The translations under genes were made by a program, and so were the position numbers. A DNA stretch of 64,000 nt from Cacajao melanocephalus (taxonomy: Eukaryota > Chordata > Mammalia > Primates > Pitheciidae). The notes under the pieces were generated by a model. The model did not search any database. It was not told where the DNA came from and was given only the letters and a program-made list of their open reading frames with translations. The stretch is from positions 21,791 through 85,790 of the forward strand of contig CAUYLG010033081.1 in NCBI GenBank assembly GCA_963573385.1. Direction: 5' to 3'. Each line of letters starts with the position of its first letter. Position 1 is the stretch's first letter. Shown piece after piece: positions 63,189-64,000 of this stretch.

Positions 63189-64000
63189 CGGAGAGATCCA
63201 AGATGGCCGATTAACAACAGCTCAGGATTGTAGCTCCCAGTGAAAGCGTGGAGAGCGAGTGGACGCCGCACTTTCAGATGAATTTTTTTTGCCCACAGAC
63301 TGGGAGATTCCCGGTGGAGGAGCCACACGGGTCGCCAGCGCGACTGTTTTGGCCGACGTGGCTGTTTTAGTGGCGCCTTGGCAGGGCGCTTCTCGGTGCG
63401 GAGTATATGGGATGGGGTGCCCTTTGAGTCCGGCTTGGCTGGTCCCATCCCCACAAGGAGAACAGCAATTAGAAGTGCTGTGGACTGAGAGTTTCACAGT
63501 AAGCACAGCTGAACCAGGAAGGTCCAACTCTGTGGGGAAGGGGAGTCCGCCAAAGGAAAACGAAGAAACAAAAAACTTCATCACCGGGCGGAGAGATCCA
63601 AGATAGATGATTAACAACAGCTCAGGATTGTAGCTCCCAGTGAAAGCACAGAGAGCGAGTGGCCGCCGCAATTTCAGATGAATTTCTGTGTCCCACAAAC
63701 TGGGAGATTCCCGGCGGACGAGCCACACGGTGGCCAGCGCGACTCTTTTGGCCAGCGCAGCTGTTTTGCCAGAGCCCCAGCGTGGCGCAGAGCTTCTCAG
63801 TGCGGAGTATACGTGACTGGGTGCCCTTGGAGTCCGGCTCGGCTGGTCCCATCCCCAGAAGGAGAACAGCAATTGGAAGCGCTGAGGACTGAGAGTTTCA
63901 CAGTAAGCACAGCTGAACCCAGGAAGGCCTAGCTCTGTGGGGAAGGGGCGTCCGCCAAAGGAAAACTAAGAAACAGAAAAAACTTCATCACCAACAAGCC
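63189..64000 (+). mobile_element. Primate L1 5' UTR with a tandemly repeated start, continues past the window
   Basis: CpG-rich sequence opening 'gagagatccaagatggccg' and containing 'agctcccagtgaaagcg', 'actgagagtttcacagtaag' and 'gtgcggagtatatggg' identifies an older primate L1 5' UTR (L1PA or L1PB class). The same text starts again at 63589, giving two head-to-tail units of about 400 bp. The L1 5' UTR is an RNA polymerase II promoter transcribing from its first base. The 216-codon minus-strand frame at 63222-63872 is antisense to it. The rest of the element lies to the right. Confidence 0.85.
63198..63209 (+). promoter_or_regulatory. YY1-type motif at L1 5' end (unit 1)
   Basis: CCAAGATGGCCG contains the AAGATGGC core known to bind YY1 and position L1 transcription starts. 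The matching place in unit 2 (63598-63609, CCAAGATAGATG) has lost the core. Confidence 0.6.

Noticed and set aside
63259..63932. Plus-strand frames of 77-115 codons at the right edge
   Set aside because: They lie in the L1 5' UTR, upstream of ORF1, and shift frame between the two repeat units.

Overview
This window is nuclear DNA from a primate, most likely human or another ape. It is strongly A+T-rich. It carries Alu elements in several states of decay, primate-type and older mammalian L1 elements, a MaLR (THE1/MST) provirus-like element, MLT1 and ERV1-type LTRs, MIR and L2 fragments, and hAT fossils (MER5, MER20). CpG is scarce outside a few repeats. I see no protein-coding exon, no processed gene copy I can name, no tRNA, rRNA or snRNA gene and no CRISPR array. 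It reads as a gene desert or the inside of a very long intron. Every open reading frame is short, and the long ones lie inside retroelements or on their antisense strand.

Layout. 1-3.3 kb: MIR pieces and a mosaic of L1 fragments in opposite orientations. 5.0-7.1 kb: an older L1 whose 5' part is inverted relative to its 3' part, with an Alu inserted in the inverted part. 8.5 kb: an Alu with target-site duplications (TSDs). 11.2-15.5 kb: a long minus-strand L1M running from ORF2 back to its 5' UTR, carrying a nested L1 fragment and an Alu. 16-24.6 kb: sparse repeats, including an Alu with an internal TG microsatellite, MIR, L2, a solo LTR at 20.78-21.29 kb, another Alu and an MLT1 LTR. 24.6-40 kb: mostly unassigned AT-rich DNA with one MST-type LTR, MER5 and MER20 fossils and MIRs; 38.1-39.3 kb looks like a candidate conserved non-coding block.

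40.1-55.4 kb is a dense retroelement pile. Plus-strand L1M ORF1 sequence is followed by a complete minus-strand THE1/MST element (LTR-internal-LTR, 5-bp TSD ACCAT). Then come an L1 3' end with an Alu inside it, more L1M ORF1 segments, an unrecognised block of about 550 bp, a solo LTR inserted in L1M ORF1, a 2.5-kb younger L1 with a decayed reverse transcriptase, and three further L1M/L1ME 3' segments with three more Alu insertions. 55.4-62.9 kb is mostly unassigned, with a second conserved-looking block near 57.3-57.6 kb. At 63.19 kb a primate-type L1 begins on the plus strand and runs off the right edge. Its 5' UTR starts twice, as a head-to-tail repeat of about 400 bp.

No genes act together here. 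The functional content, if any, would be regulatory: candidate conserved blocks, three co-oriented CTCF-like motifs at 42.07, 45.18 and 46.23 kb, and the L1 promoter at the right end. Repeat names come from recognising family consensus features by eye, so subfamily labels and most boundaries are approximate, usually to within 10-50 bases. TSDs were read base by base.
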